This document shows, in pieces, positions 41,691 to 51,083 of a stretch of 64,000 nt of DNA (its first letter is position 1; the number at the start of each line of letters is the position of its first letter). The notes below the pieces were generated by a model that made no database searches, had not been told where the DNA came from, and saw nothing but the letters and a program-made list of their open reading frames with translations. This DNA comes from Heyndrickxia sp050281185 (lineage in GTDB: Bacteria; Bacillota; Bacilli; Bacillales; Bacillaceae_C), in NCBI RefSeq assembly GCF_050281185.1, contig NZ_JBNNWS010000003.1, positions 186,001-250,000 on the forward strand, written 5' to 3'. The position numbers and the translations under genes were made by a program.

Positions 41691-43479
41691 GCTCTAACAA
41701 ATAAAGTAAATTTTTGTTCATCATTTCTAATTCATTTTTCTTCAGCGGATAATGACCTAATAATAATGCTTGTATATAAAGAATTTGTACAATTGTTGTT
41801 AATTGGCTTGCTGTTTTTCCAGATTGTAAAAGTTTTTGAATAAGAGTATTGTTCATATTTAAAAATAATGTTGGTCTTTCAGGTTCTTGCGATTGAAGCG
41901 ACAATAATATATCGCCAAACAATGAATTAGATGCCTCAGCAATCCTCTCCAATTCACGATCTTCCTGTGATTGATTAGAATGAATAAAAATCGTTGGTAT
42001 ATCAATCGGTTCAAAGCGTCTAATCTCTACAGTGACTTTAAAGTCATCCATTTCCTTATTAATAGCTTGTACTAATGCTAAATATTCAGCTTCTTCGATC
42101 CCATCCAATTTCTTAAATGAATCTGTTAATTCCATTGGATCGATATAGAATAAATTGATATCAGGTAAAATTTTTGCAAGTTTATCCAATATGAAGACAT
42201 CATATGTATAACCACCATTAATAAGTGCCATTTGTTTTGCCCTTGCAATATCTTGAATTTGACGAAACTTATTCACTGTTTCGGTATAATAAACAACATT
42301 ATTTTTTTCAAATATTGTTTTCAAGGATTGTTCCCCATCCAAAGTGCGCATCGGTAAATAAGGGTAAATAAATGATAAGAAATCATCATCTTGACTTGCC
42401 AAAGCTTTAAATCCTAAATAGTGAATATGCATTAATTTTGTCAATGTAACATCTGGTAAGGTAATAATATTCTTCTTAATCGCTTCCCCTAAGCTTTCAC
42501 ACACATGTTTCAGCTCATCATTTTGATAAAAGTCCTCACGGGAAGCTACCGGGCTTAGCTCATCTGTCCATAATATACAATGAATAAATATTGCCCAGTC
42601 AGGAAGAATGTGCTGACACTCTTTTGTTACAAACATGCCATTTAAAAAAACTGCATTGTTTTTCTTCGCATTCATATGAATGGAGTGTGGCACAATATAA
42701 GCTATTCCAAATGTCCGACCTGTTTTATTTTCTATATAAAAATAATCTTGATAATCCGCTCCTAAAATATTTGAGCCAAGTTGTAAAATATCGCTTCGAC
42801 TCATTCGCAGCAATGCATCTTTATCTGCAAATTGTTTGCTCCATTGATTGATTTCTTCTTCCCTTCCTTGACATTCAAGCGTGATCGCTGGTTGAAGGGA
42901 AGAACCATACTTTCTCAAGGCTCTGCGCAATGCTTCCAATGTAAAACAATCACCAGGCAGTTCATTTACGTTTTTACGTCGAATATATACTTTTGTTCCA
43001 GGACTAAAATGAATTCCATCTAATCTTCGAATTGCGTATGTTCCATCAGCATTTCCTCTCCATTCGATGGTTTCATTTGTTTTTGCTGATGTTGAAACCA
43101 TTACAATTTCATCACTTACAATAAAGCAGGAAAGCAAGCCTATTCCAAAGCGTCCGATAAAGTCAGATTCCTTCTTACCAAATGTTTTTTCTCCTTTAGA
43201 AGAGTTTGCAATTGTTGCTAGAAACTGATGGACTTCCTCCTCTGTCAGGCCAATCCCATTATCTTCAAAAACAATTGTTGGAGGTGAATCAGAACTCTTT
43301 ATGAGGGACACATGAATTGAAGGTGAAAAATTATGATGAGCTTTTTCTCTAGCAGTTATTGCATCATTCGCATTTTGAAGTAATTCACGAATATAAACAT
43401 CTTTCTCGTTATAGAGATGGTTCGATAAAATATCAATCATACCACTTAAATGGACTTGAAAACGTTGATTATGTTCCAT
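41683..43479 (-). CDS. Hsp90-family (HtpG-like) ATPase
   Basis: 598 residues. The GHKL ATPase domain is intact: YIRELLQNANDAITARE (catalytic Glu and Asn), VFEDNGIGLTEEEV, GRFGIGLLSCFIVSD and SPGTKVYIRRK. The middle domain keeps the SPVASREDFYQ segment with the ATP-sensing Arg. It is slightly shorter than HtpG (about 625) and diverged at the C-terminus, which ends in a helical LKKNELEMMNKNLLYLLELI. It belongs to the HSP90-like group seen beside TPR genes in Gram-positive bacteria rather than housekeeping HtpG. It heads the minus-strand set TPR, DUF4026, RtcB. Client proteins unknown. Confidence 0.88.
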   Translation of the reverse strand: MEHNQRFQVHLSGMIDILSNHLYNEKDVYIRELLQNANDAITAREKAHHNFSPSIHVSLIKSSDSPPTIVFEDNGIGLTEEEVHQFLATIANSSKGEKTFGKKESDFIGRFGIGLLSCFIVSDEIVMVSTSAKTNETIEWRGNADGTYAIRRLDGIHFSPGTKVYIRRKNVNELPGDCFTLEALRRALRKYGSSLQPAITLECQGREEEINQWSKQFADKDALLRMSRSDILQLGSNILGADYQDYFYIENKTGRTFGIAYIVPHSIHMNAKKNNAVFLNGMFVTKECQHILPDWAIFIHCILWTDELSPVASREDFYQNDELKHVCESLGEAIKKNIITLPDVTLTKLMHIHYLGFKALASQDDDFLSFIYPYLPMRTLDGEQSLKTIFEKNNVVYYTETVNKFRQIQDIARAKQMALINGGYTYDVFILDKLAKILPDINLFYIDPMELTDSFKKLDGIEEAEYLALVQAINKEMDDFKVTVEIRRFEPIDIPTIFIHSNQSQEDRELERIAEASNSLFGDILLSLQSQEPERPTLFLNMNNTLIQKLLQSGKTASQLTTIVQILYIQALLLGHYPLKKNELEMMNKNLLYLLELI

Positions 43480-43703
43480 CGAATGTTCCTCATTTCATTA
43501 GATAAATAGATAATTAAATTTATCGTAACATCTAATTTTGATAAAACAACCTTTTTTTAAATATTTTTCCATTATCATTTAAGAATTTTCGGATATTTTT
43601 CTTCTAGTTTTGTTGATTTTCTCAATAAGAATGGATTTACAAGAATTATATAATCCATTGTATGAAAATAAGGAGCGTTTTTATTGAAAGACACACAAAC
43701 ATC

Positions 43704-43743
43704 AAAAAAGGAAAAACCAATTGATTTAGGTTTTTCCTTTTTT
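43704..43743. terminator. Terminator after the PepSY-TM-like gene
   Basis: A 15-base perfect inverted repeat (AAAAAAGGAAAAACC/GGTTTTTCCTTTTTT), functional on either strand, two bases from the TAA of the minus-strand gene. Confidence 0.8.
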
Positions 43744-43745
43744 GA

Positions 43746-44177
43746 TTATATTTCTGTACTTTTTTTTCGTCGTTTCCTATTCGCCCTTGCTATGATAAAG
43801 GAAAGGATTAAACCTGAAGCTGTTAAAAGAAGCATTCCGATTCCAGCAATTAATCCGACGACCCCACTGTGTAATGAACGGAGAGTCATACCGAAAGAAT
43901 TCTGTCCTTTCATCATATTGGCTCTGTCAAACCCATCTGCTTGTCCATTTGGAAATGCTGGCATTCCATTTTGTTCAGTACCGCTGCTTTCTGTATTAGA
44001 TCCATTTGAACTTGAACCTTGCTGATTAATAAAACCAGATTGCGGCGGAGAAGGAAATTGGCGTTCACCCCTTCCTTGTTCTTGAAAATACAAATAAATT
44101 CCGCTAACTGATTCGATTAGTAAAAAGATAGATAAAATAACACCAATCCAAAAATGAAACTGCCTTATTTTTTTCAA
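43746..44177 (-). CDS. PepSY-TM-like small membrane protein
   Basis: 143 residues. TTG start behind AAGGAGCGAAG. The start RQFHFWIGVILSIFLLIESVS with Gly-Ile-Tyr and the end LHSGVVGLIAGIGMLLLTAS match the PepSY-associated transmembrane pattern (first and last helices), with a Ser/Gly/Asn-rich extracellular loop of about 70 residues between. Both helices begin with a Phe/Leu-His pair that could bind haem or metal. Larger family members are reductases or iron-related; this one is a minimal two-helix version. Function unknown. Confidence 0.7.
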   Translation of the reverse strand: MKKIRQFHFWIGVILSIFLLIESVSGIYLYFQEQGRGERQFPSPPQSGFINQQGSSSNGSNTESSGTEQNGMPAFPNGQADGFDRANMMKGQNSFGMTLRSLHSGVVGLIAGIGMLLLTASGLILSFIIARANRKRRKKSTEI

Positions 44178-44321
44178 TTTCTTCGCTCCTTTACCTTTAT
44201 AATTCTACTTAAATCCCTGTACGTAATATTGAATGGAATAAGTAAATTATGAATTAGTTCCCTTAAAATTCTCTTAAAATAAAGGATTAAATTAATCAAA
44301 AACATATGGACAATTACATAT

Positions 44322-44360
44322 AAAAGCAGTGGATCTCACAAAAGAAATCACACTGCTTTT
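44322..44360. terminator. Hairpin, possible terminator
   Basis: AAAAGCAGTG/CACTGCTTTT, 10 bp, 19-base loop, with A/T runs at both ends. Confidence 0.5.
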
Positions 44361-44632
44361 ATTATTCAAAAAGGCAATATATGCTAAAGATAAAATACGT
44401 TTGGAGCTGCAACAGCAAGATTTTTTGGTAAATTTATTTCGTCAGTAATTTTTGCATAGGTTTTTTAATGGCTATTTTCACACAGAAAAAACAAGCCTTA
44501 CATGAAAAATAGCAAACACAATAGTTATAGATAAGTGATTCATTCTTTTTTATGATATTGAAAGAAGTATCAACCTGTAAATAATGTATTAAGGTAGTTG
44601 AATTGCACCATAATAAATTCTAAACATACGAA

Positions 44633-44665
44633 AAAAGGGAAGTCACCAGGACTTCCCTTTTATTT
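44633..44665. terminator. Terminator
   Basis: A perfect 12-bp stem AAAAGGGAAGTC/GACTTCCCTTTT with loop ACCAG. On the minus strand it would end transcripts from the DUF3899-like gene and the 32-codon ORF. Confidence 0.8.
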
Positions 44666-44696
44666 ATCAAATTTATGACTCGTGGAATTTATGTGA

Positions 44697-44795
44697 TTAT
44701 AGCTTCTCTGGCATGTACAATAAAGTAATTTCTCTTTGATTGTTTGTCTTCAAGTCATTTTTTTGTAATGACTCAAGTAATATTTCTCTTGCCAT
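44697..44795 (-). CDS. Possible 32-residue small protein
   Basis: ATG at 44795 reads MAREILLESLQKNDLKTNNQ, then REITLLYMPEKL and TAA. The only ribosome-like signal, AAGGGA, abuts the start and derives from half of a 27-nt repeat. It lies between the DUF3899-like gene and a terminator. It may be real or a relic; not recognised. Confidence 0.3.
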   Translation of the reverse strand: MAREILLESLQKNDLKTNNQREITLLYMPEKL

Positions 44796-44806
44796 TCCCT
44801 TGTCCC
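44793..44806. repeat. 27-nt palindrome, half copy 18
   Basis: CATTCCCTTGTCCC, one arm only. Its last C is the G of the TAG stop of the DUF3899-like gene. Confidence 0.4.
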
Positions 44807-45180
44807 TATTGATAATAAACTATTAAACTGATAATTGAGATGGTTAATGAGATTACAGCCAAGTTGGTGAATGTGAAGGATGTCCAAGCAGCTATGTTTT
44901 CTTTCCATTGATTAAGACGATCGTCATTTTTTATTAGGTAGTCAGTTCGGACAGCTGATCTTGTTTTCGGAACGATCCAGTTTCCTAAAACTTTGAACCC
45001 TTCTACAAATAAAGATAAAAATCCCGTTTTCCAAATGTTCATGGTAACTGTTAAAGCCAATGCAACAATTCCTAATAAAAAAGTCATATTAATCCAATCC
45101 AATATCGATAGGCCGACCCAAACTTTCCATCCAATCAATATACACACAAATATAAAAGCAAGCATAACATGTCTTTTCAT
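44806..45180 (-). CDS. DUF3899-like membrane protein
   Basis: 124 residues from ATG at 45180 (MKRHVMLAFIFVCILIGWKV), behind AAGGTGGG. The longer frame to 45231 begins inside a 27-nt repeat and was rejected. Three membrane helices (first at 5-20; WINMTFLLGIVALALTVTMN; AVISLTISIISLIVYYQ at the end), with a cytosolic middle FVEGFKVLGNWIVPKTRSAV. This resembles DUF3899 proteins of Bacilli, of unknown function. Confidence 0.7.
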   Translation of the reverse strand: MKRHVMLAFIFVCILIGWKVWVGLSILDWINMTFLLGIVALALTVTMNIWKTGFLSLFVEGFKVLGNWIVPKTRSAVRTDYLIKNDDRLNQWKENIAAWTSFTFTNLAVISLTISIISLIVYYQ

Positions 45181-45196
45181 CCTATTTTCCCACCTT

Positions 45197-45223
45197 GGGA
45201 CAGAGGGACAGGCACCCTGTCCC
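45197..45223. repeat. 27-nt palindrome, copy 19
   Basis: Full copy with GGGACAGAGGG...CACCCTGTCCC, 17 bases upstream of the DUF3899-like start. Confidence 0.85.
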
Positions 45224-45354
45224 TCCTCCATTTTCTTGATTGTTTTAACAAAACTACATTAAAATTGAGGCTTTATTTTCATCCAAATATCAATGGTTCA
45301 ATCATAAATCTTTGGAGATTCTCTAAACAATACACCTAAATCGTATTGGAAAGT

Positions 45355-45381
45355 GGGACAAGGGACCTGTCCCCTTGTCCC
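45355..45381. repeat. 27-nt palindrome, copy 20
   Basis: Full copy, three bases beyond the stop of the binding-protein gene. Confidence 0.88.
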
Positions 45382-45384
45382 TAC

Positions 45385-46992
45385 TCAGTTTTTCTTTGCC
45401 CACTTTAGGTATGGATAGCGGTTTACATAGTAGGCGATTCCACTGTATTTAGGTGATGTTAGGTATGTGTTTGTATAGAAGTATACTGGCATGAATGGCA
45501 GATCTGTCATTAATACTTCTTCTGCTTGATGTAATAGCTCAAAGCGTTTTGTCTCATCTTGTTCCACTTTTGATTTTGCCATGATGTCATCAAACTTTTT
45601 GTTCACCCATCCTGTACGGTTGTTCGGGCTATCTCCTAAATAGTAGTCGAGCATGATGACTGGGTCTACGAAGCTGCCTACCCAGCCCATACGAGCCATT
45701 TGGAAATTGTGTTGTTTCGTTGTATCTAAATATGTTTTCCATTCTTGGTTGCTTACTTTAATTTCGACTCCAAGGTTTTTCTTGATCATTTCTTGTACTG
45801 CTTCAGCCATTTTCTTATTGTTTTCAGCTGTGTTATAAAGAAGAGTGACTTGAGGAAGCTCTTTCCAGCCTTCTTCTTTCATACCTTCTGCTAATAATTT
45901 TTTCGCTTCATCGAAGTTTTCCTCGAAATAGTTTCCGCCTTTCTCACGGAAATCTCCATCCGGTGTTTGAACTCCTGGAGGGGTCATTCCATATGCAGGA
46001 ATTTCACCCGCTTTAGTTACGTTTTCAGTAAGAGTTTTACGATCGATCGCCATTGTAAAGGCTTTACGGATTTTTGCATTGTTAAATGGTGCCTTTTCCA
46101 CATTAAACATATACATATATGTTCCAAAATAAGGAACCTCTTTGTATTCTTTGTTGTTTTTCTCAGCAGTGACAGCATCTGTCGGCAATGTCATGATAAA
46201 GTCTAACTCATTTGTTTTGTACATTTGATAATATGTTGTTGCATCAGTTACGATTTTAAACGTTGCTTTTTTCAAGTTTACATCTTTTTGATCATAATAG
46301 TTGTCATTTTTCTCTAATACTACTTCACTATTATGCTTCCATTCTGTCATTTTAAACGGACCATTACTTACATAATTCTTTGCATCTGCTGACCAGTTTT
46401 TGTTTCCTTCTACTACTTCTTTTTTAACTGGATAGAATGTCCACATGGTTAATAATTTATTAAAGTAACCAAGCGGCGCGTTTAGCTCTACTTGTAATGT
46501 TTTTTCATCAAGCGCTTTAACTCCTACTTTATCAGCAGAGCCTTTTCCTTTGTTATACTCTTCTGCGCCTTTGATATAATACATATAAAAAGCAAAAGCA
46601 CTTCCTGTATCAGGGTTTAATACATTTTTCCATGCAAATTCAAAATCTTGAGCTGTTACAGGGCTGCCATCTGACCATTTTGCATCATCCCGAAGAGTGA
46701 ATGTGTATGTTTTTCCATCATCAGATACCTTTTGGTCCTTTGCTACTCCTAGAACCGGGTTTCCTTCTTTATCACGTGTGTATAATCCTTCAAAAATATG
46801 ATCCAATATCCAGCCAGATGTTGTATCTGTTGCGAGAGCTGGATCAATTGCAGGAGGCTCAGTAGTCATACCGAGAGTGATTTCTTGTTTTACATCTTTG
46901 CCATCTCCTGATGCTTTTTTATCACCGCCACATCCAGCTAGAATGCTAGATAGGGAAAGCATTGCTACTAACATAATAATCCACTTTTTCAT
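45385..46992 (-). CDS. dppE: Peptide ABC transporter substrate-binding lipoprotein (DppE/OppA-like)
   Basis: 535 residues from ATG at 46992, eight bases behind AGGAGGAAGG; the frame upstream to 47061 has no site. Lipoprotein signal (KKWIIMLVAMLSLSSILAGC). SBP_bac_5 fold with ITLGMTTEPPAIDPALATDT, DDAKWSDGSPVTAQDFEFAW and DLPFMPVYFYTNTYLTSPKY. It captures peptides for the permease encoded by the preceding genes. It is the last gene of the operon, as dppE is in B. subtilis dppABCDE, about 105 bases after the second ATPase gene. Confidence 0.92.
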   Translation of the reverse strand: MKKWIIMLVAMLSLSSILAGCGGDKKASGDGKDVKQEITLGMTTEPPAIDPALATDTTSGWILDHIFEGLYTRDKEGNPVLGVAKDQKVSDDGKTYTFTLRDDAKWSDGSPVTAQDFEFAWKNVLNPDTGSAFAFYMYYIKGAEEYNKGKGSADKVGVKALDEKTLQVELNAPLGYFNKLLTMWTFYPVKKEVVEGNKNWSADAKNYVSNGPFKMTEWKHNSEVVLEKNDNYYDQKDVNLKKATFKIVTDATTYYQMYKTNELDFIMTLPTDAVTAEKNNKEYKEVPYFGTYMYMFNVEKAPFNNAKIRKAFTMAIDRKTLTENVTKAGEIPAYGMTPPGVQTPDGDFREKGGNYFEENFDEAKKLLAEGMKEEGWKELPQVTLLYNTAENNKKMAEAVQEMIKKNLGVEIKVSNQEWKTYLDTTKQHNFQMARMGWVGSFVDPVIMLDYYLGDSPNNRTGWVNKKFDDIMAKSKVEQDETKRFELLHQAEEVLMTDLPFMPVYFYTNTYLTSPKYSGIAYYVNRYPYLKWAKKN

Positions 46993-47097
46993 AAACCTTC
47001 CTCCTATTTTCTGGTTGTTTTCAAAAAGCTTGTTGCTACTTCGAACTAAGTGCAAAAGCACTCATCTCAAGTAACAACAAAGTTTCAGAATAAAGCC

Positions 47098-48051
47098 TTA
47101 GTTATATAAATGACAGGCTGTCCAATGATTTTTTTGGACTTCCTTCCATTCTGGTGATTGTTGGGAGCAGATATCCATCGCATGAGGACATCTTGTACTA
47201 AAACGACAGCCCTTCGGCGGTCGAACAGGACTTGGTGGATCTCCTCCCAATACGATTCTCTCCCTTTTTACTGCCTTCGGATTGGGAACGGGGATAGCAG
47301 AGAGTAACGCTTGGGAATAAGGATGTAACGGATTTACGAATAATTCATGACTATCACATAGCTCCATCATTTTCCCTAAATACATCACACCAATGCGGTC
47401 ACTAATATGCTTAACCATCCCTAAATCATGAGCGATGAATAAATAGGTTAATTCTTCCTGCTCTTTTAAATCATCTAATAGATTAATAACTTGTGCCTGA
47501 ATCGACACATCCAATGCAGAAATCGGTTCGTCCGCGACGATAAATTTAGGTTTAACAGCAAGTGCCCTAGCAATCCCAATTCTTTGTCTCTGGCCACCGC
47601 TAAATTCATGCGGATACCTTTTTGCATGAGTTGGACTTAGTCCTACTTTTTCCAGAAGTTCATAGATTCGGTCTTGACGTTCTAATCCCTTAGCCAGCTT
47701 ATATGCATCAATTCCTTCCGCTATAATGTCTCCCACCCTCATTCTTGGATTAAGAGACGCATGAGGATCTTGGAATATAATTTGCATTTCTTGATTCACT
47801 AGTTTCTTTTTCTTTGAATCTAGCGTTCCAACGTCTTGTTGATTGTAAAAAATATTCCCAGAGCTTGGAGCCTGTAGTCCAACTATCGTTTTTCCCAATG
47901 TTGATTTCCCACTGCCACTTTCACCAACAAGCCCAAACGTTTCTCCTTTACGGATATAAAAAGAGATATCATCAACAGATTTCACGGTCTGATTTTTTTT
48001 TATCTGAAAATATTTTTTTAAATTTTTCACCTCAAGAAGTTTTTCACTCAT
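47098..48051 (-). CDS. dppF: Peptide ABC transporter ATPase (DppF/OppF-like)
   Basis: 317 residues. Walker A GESGSGKST (about residue 41), signature FSGGQRQRIGI, Walker B FIVADEPISALDV and His-loop FIAHDLGMV. The C-terminal oligopeptide extension carries the 4Fe-4S type cysteines (KGCRFSTRCPHAMDICSQQS and the final TACHLYN). It overlaps the DppD gene by four bases. It pairs with DppD as the heterodimeric motor. The B. subtilis dpp operon has only one ATPase gene (dppD), so this operon is the fuller version. Confidence 0.93.
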   Translation of the reverse strand: MSEKLLEVKNLKKYFQIKKNQTVKSVDDISFYIRKGETFGLVGESGSGKSTLGKTIVGLQAPSSGNIFYNQQDVGTLDSKKKKLVNQEMQIIFQDPHASLNPRMRVGDIIAEGIDAYKLAKGLERQDRIYELLEKVGLSPTHAKRYPHEFSGGQRQRIGIARALAVKPKFIVADEPISALDVSIQAQVINLLDDLKEQEELTYLFIAHDLGMVKHISDRIGVMYLGKMMELCDSHELFVNPLHPYSQALLSAIPVPNPKAVKRERIVLGGDPPSPVRPPKGCRFSTRCPHAMDICSQQSPEWKEVQKNHWTACHLYN

Positions 48052-49067
48052 TTTGTTTCCCTCCCTGCTGCCACTAAGTCTTGAACCTTTGGAGCCCTCG
48101 AATCATTCAGCCAGCATTTCGCTGTATGACCATTCTCCATCTTAAAATCTGGAGGCATATGGTCGACACAGACCTCCATAGCATATTTACATCTAGCAGC
48201 AAAAGGACAGCCCTTCGGTGGATTAAATAAATCCGGAGGAGAGCCTTCAATAGGAATAAGCCGTTCTTTTTCCTCGGTATCAAAGTTAGGAATCGATTCA
48301 AGCAATCCCCATGTATACGGATGCTTTGGCGATTCAAAGATATCATCGACAAGACCTGTTTCAACTATGACTCCTGCATACATGACCGCTACTCGTTGTG
48401 CAGTTTCTGCCACAACTCCTAAATCATGAGTGATTAAAATAATGGCTGTATCTGTTTTTTCCTTTAGTTCCTTCATAAGGTTCAGCACCTGTGCCTGAAT
48501 GGTCACATCCAAAGCAGTTGTCGGTTCATCTGCTATAAGGAGATCAGGATTACAGGCAAGGGCAATCGCAATCATCGCTCTTTGCCGCATTCCCCCGCTA
48601 AATTCATGTGGGTATTGATGATATCTTTCTTCAGGATTCGGAATTCCAACGAGCTTAATCATTTGAACAGCTATTTTCTTTGCCTCCGCTTTTGAAACGG
48701 TTTGATGGTTTAGGACGGCCTCCTCAATTTGTTTGCCTACCTTCATCGTTGGATTTAAAGAGGTCATTGGATCCTGAAATACCATACTAATTTTGGAACC
48801 TTTTATTTTACGCATTTCTCTTTTGGAAAGCTTTAATAGATCCTTTCCTTGAAAAAGAATTTTCCCACCTTTTATTTTTCCAGGAGGTGTAGGAATTAAA
48901 TCCATAATCGTTTGAACGGTTACGCTTTTCCCACTGCCGCTTTCTCCTACGATAGCCATGATTTCCCCTTTATTCACGTGAAACGAGACATCACGGACGG
49001 CTTTCACCTCACCACCATATGTTTTAAAATTCACTTCTAAATTTGAAACCTCTAATAAACGCTCCAT
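48048..49067 (-). CDS. dppD: Peptide ABC transporter ATPase (DppD/OppD-like)
   Basis: 339 residues. GESGSGKSVT Walker A, FSGGMRQRAMIAI signature, LLIADEPTTALDVTIQAQVL Walker B region, LITHDLGVVAE His-loop. C-terminal cluster motif PKGCPFAARCKYAMEVCVDH with a later AKCWL. ATG behind GGAGGTGA. Eleven bases separate it from dppC. Confidence 0.93.
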   Translation of the reverse strand: MERLLEVSNLEVNFKTYGGEVKAVRDVSFHVNKGEIMAIVGESGSGKSVTVQTIMDLIPTPPGKIKGGKILFQGKDLLKLSKREMRKIKGSKISMVFQDPMTSLNPTMKVGKQIEEAVLNHQTVSKAEAKKIAVQMIKLVGIPNPEERYHQYPHEFSGGMRQRAMIAIALACNPDLLIADEPTTALDVTIQAQVLNLMKELKEKTDTAIILITHDLGVVAETAQRVAVMYAGVIVETGLVDDIFESPKHPYTWGLLESIPNFDTEEKERLIPIEGSPPDLFNPPKGCPFAARCKYAMEVCVDHMPPDFKMENGHTAKCWLNDSRAPKVQDLVAAGRETK

Positions 49068-49078
49068 GTGTTCACCTC

Positions 49079-50023
49079 CTAGTCACTGCTACGTGGATCA
49101 AGGGCATCCTGAACGCCATCTCCAAATGCATTAAATGCAAACATCGTTAATGAAATGAGAAAGCCTGGGAAAAATAATCTCCACCATTGACCACTTAAAA
49201 TGACACCTAATGCATCATTTGCCATTGTTCCCCAGCTCGCATGGGGAGCTTGTACACCTAAGCCAAGAAAGCTTAAAAACGATTCTGCGAAAATCGCTTG
49301 TGGAATGGTAAAAGTTAAATTGACAATGATAATTCCCATCGTATTCGGGATTAAGTGTTTTAAAATAATTTTTGGATGGGATGTTCCTAGTTTTTCTGCT
49401 GCTAAAACATATTCCTGCGATTTTAACTGCAGCACCTGCCCACGAATGATTCGAGCCATTCCAACCCATCCGGTCACTGTTAAAGCAATAATAATCGCTT
49501 TTACTCCAGGCTCCATGATGACCATTAATAAAATGACTACAAGCAGGTAAGGAATACCATATAAAATTTCTACAATCCTCATTAACGTGCTGTCCACTCG
49601 GTCCCCTTTTTTACCGCGTCCTGCCATGTAGCCAGAGATACCGCCTATTACTACACCGAGCAATAAATCAATCAATGCAGCAACAAGTCCGATTGTCAAT
49701 GATACACGGGCACCATACCATGTACGAGACCACATATCGCGTCCAAGATCATCTGTTCCAAACCAGTGTTCACCGGAAGGAGCTAAATTTGCCTTTGTAA
49801 GACTTTGATCAGATGGACTATATGGAACCATCGCTGGTCCAAAAATCGCTAAGAATACAATGACGACAAGTAGAGTAAATCCAAAGAGGGCAAGCTTGTT
49901 CTTAACGATTTTGATTAGCGCATCCTTCCAGGCACTTAAACTTGGCCGCTGGATGGGATCCACAACTAATCTTTTCGGGTCGGCGGGTCGAAATAGGGAT
50001 TGATCGATATTTTTTTCTAACAT
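49079..50023 (-). CDS. dppC: Peptide ABC transporter permease (DppC/OppC-like)
   Basis: 314 residues with an N-terminal OppC_N segment (LIKIVKNKLALFGFTLLVVI) and five further helices. The permease loop EKLGTSHPKIILKHLIPNTM is the EAA-type motif contacting the ATPase. HWFGTDDLGRDMWSRTWYGA is a typical OppC periplasmic signature. It starts one base after the dppB stop. Confidence 0.92.
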   Translation of the reverse strand: MLEKNIDQSLFRPADPKRLVVDPIQRPSLSAWKDALIKIVKNKLALFGFTLLVVIVFLAIFGPAMVPYSPSDQSLTKANLAPSGEHWFGTDDLGRDMWSRTWYGARVSLTIGLVAALIDLLLGVVIGGISGYMAGRGKKGDRVDSTLMRIVEILYGIPYLLVVILLMVIMEPGVKAIIIALTVTGWVGMARIIRGQVLQLKSQEYVLAAEKLGTSHPKIILKHLIPNTMGIIIVNLTFTIPQAIFAESFLSFLGLGVQAPHASWGTMANDALGVILSGQWWRLFFPGFLISLTMFAFNAFGDGVQDALDPRSSD

Positions 50024-50024
50024 G

Positions 50025-50951
50025 TTAATCCCCCTTACTTGTCAGCTTAATTCTTGGATCAATTAGCCTGTATGAAATATCAATTAAAAACAATGTCACA
50101 ACGAGAATGACACTAAAAAATACTGTTGTTCCCATAATCACTGGGTAGTCACGGTTAAAGATACTATCTACGAAGTAACGTCCAATACCTGGGATGGCAA
50201 AAATTTTCTCTATTACAAATGTTCCGGTAATTAACGATACAAATAGTGGTCCTATAAACGTGACTACCGGTAAAATCGCATTCCTTATTCCATGGTTGAC
50301 CACTAACTTTATAGTTGTTAAACCTTTTGCATCTGCTGTCTTAATATAATTTTGATTCATGACGTCGATCATGCTCGAACGCATAAAGCGGGCAACGACA
50401 GCTAATGGTGTTGTGGCAAGGGCAATGGATGGTAAAATCGTATGCTGCCATGTTCCCCAAGAAGCAACCGGCAATACGCCCCATTTCACCGCAAAAAACT
50501 TAATTAAAAGCGGTGCAAGGATAAAACTCGGAACAGAAATTCCAATGATAGCAATCACCATTGCTGTGTAATCTAAAAAACGATTATGGTTTAAAGCGGC
50601 AATAATTCCTAACAAAAGTCCAAAGATTAGAGCGATCGCGATTGATTGGAGCCCTAATGTTGCAGAAGCAGGAAATCCAGAAGCAATAATATCATTGACT
50701 GTCCTTGTTTGTGATTGAATAGACGGCCCCAAATCAAACGTCACCAAGCTTTTTAAATACAGTACATATTGAACAGGGATCGGTTTATCTAGGTTATATT
50801 TCGCTCGAATGTTATCCAATACTTCTTGAGGATAGACATCTGCATCCGATGCAAATGGATCACCCGGGATTAGTTTCATAATCGCGAAGGTTAATGTAGC
50901 AATCACCCAGATGGTTAGAAACATTGTAAAAAACCGTTTTAAAATGTACAC
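50025..50951 (-). CDS. dppB: Peptide ABC transporter permease (DppB/OppB-like)
   Basis: 308 residues from a GTG at 50951 (VYILKRFFTMFLTIW), seven bases after GGAGGTG. The upstream ATG at 50972 lies before that ribosome site and was rejected. Six helices; IPGDPFASDADVYPQEVLDN is the OppB periplasmic signature and TADAKGLTTIKLVVNHGIRN the coupling loop. It forms the channel with DppC. About 110 bases separate it from dppA. Confidence 0.9.
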   Translation of the reverse strand: MYILKRFFTMFLTIWVIATLTFAIMKLIPGDPFASDADVYPQEVLDNIRAKYNLDKPIPVQYVLYLKSLVTFDLGPSIQSQTRTVNDIIASGFPASATLGLQSIAIALIFGLLLGIIAALNHNRFLDYTAMVIAIIGISVPSFILAPLLIKFFAVKWGVLPVASWGTWQHTILPSIALATTPLAVVARFMRSSMIDVMNQNYIKTADAKGLTTIKLVVNHGIRNAILPVVTFIGPLFVSLITGTFVIEKIFAIPGIGRYFVDSIFNRDYPVIMGTTVFFSVILVVTLFLIDISYRLIDPRIKLTSKGD

Positions 50952-51083
50952 CCCATTCACACCTCCATTCATTGTAATAACTTGATGTAATTCTTTTAAT
51001 CTTTTAAAGCTTCAATATATAAATAAATTAATGCCAAAAAGCTTGACTAGATTAAAGTATATAGTTATAGGAATGCCGCACTT

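Larger units (their letters stand above)
44178..44805. other. Mostly non-coding interval
   Basis: Holds two hairpins (44322-44360 and 44633-44665), a short unanchored coding-like stretch near 44380-44450, and a 32-codon ORF (44697-44795). No larger gene is seen. Confidence 0.5.

Noticed and set aside
43684..44025. Plus-strand ORF of 113 codons over the PepSY-TM-like gene
   Set aside because: Its start lies in the terminator and the opposite strand encodes a recognisable two-helix protein with a good ribosome site.
45181..45231. 17-codon upstream extension of the DUF3899-like gene
   Set aside because: It is translated from a 27-nt repeat and precedes the better ribosome site and ATG at 45180.
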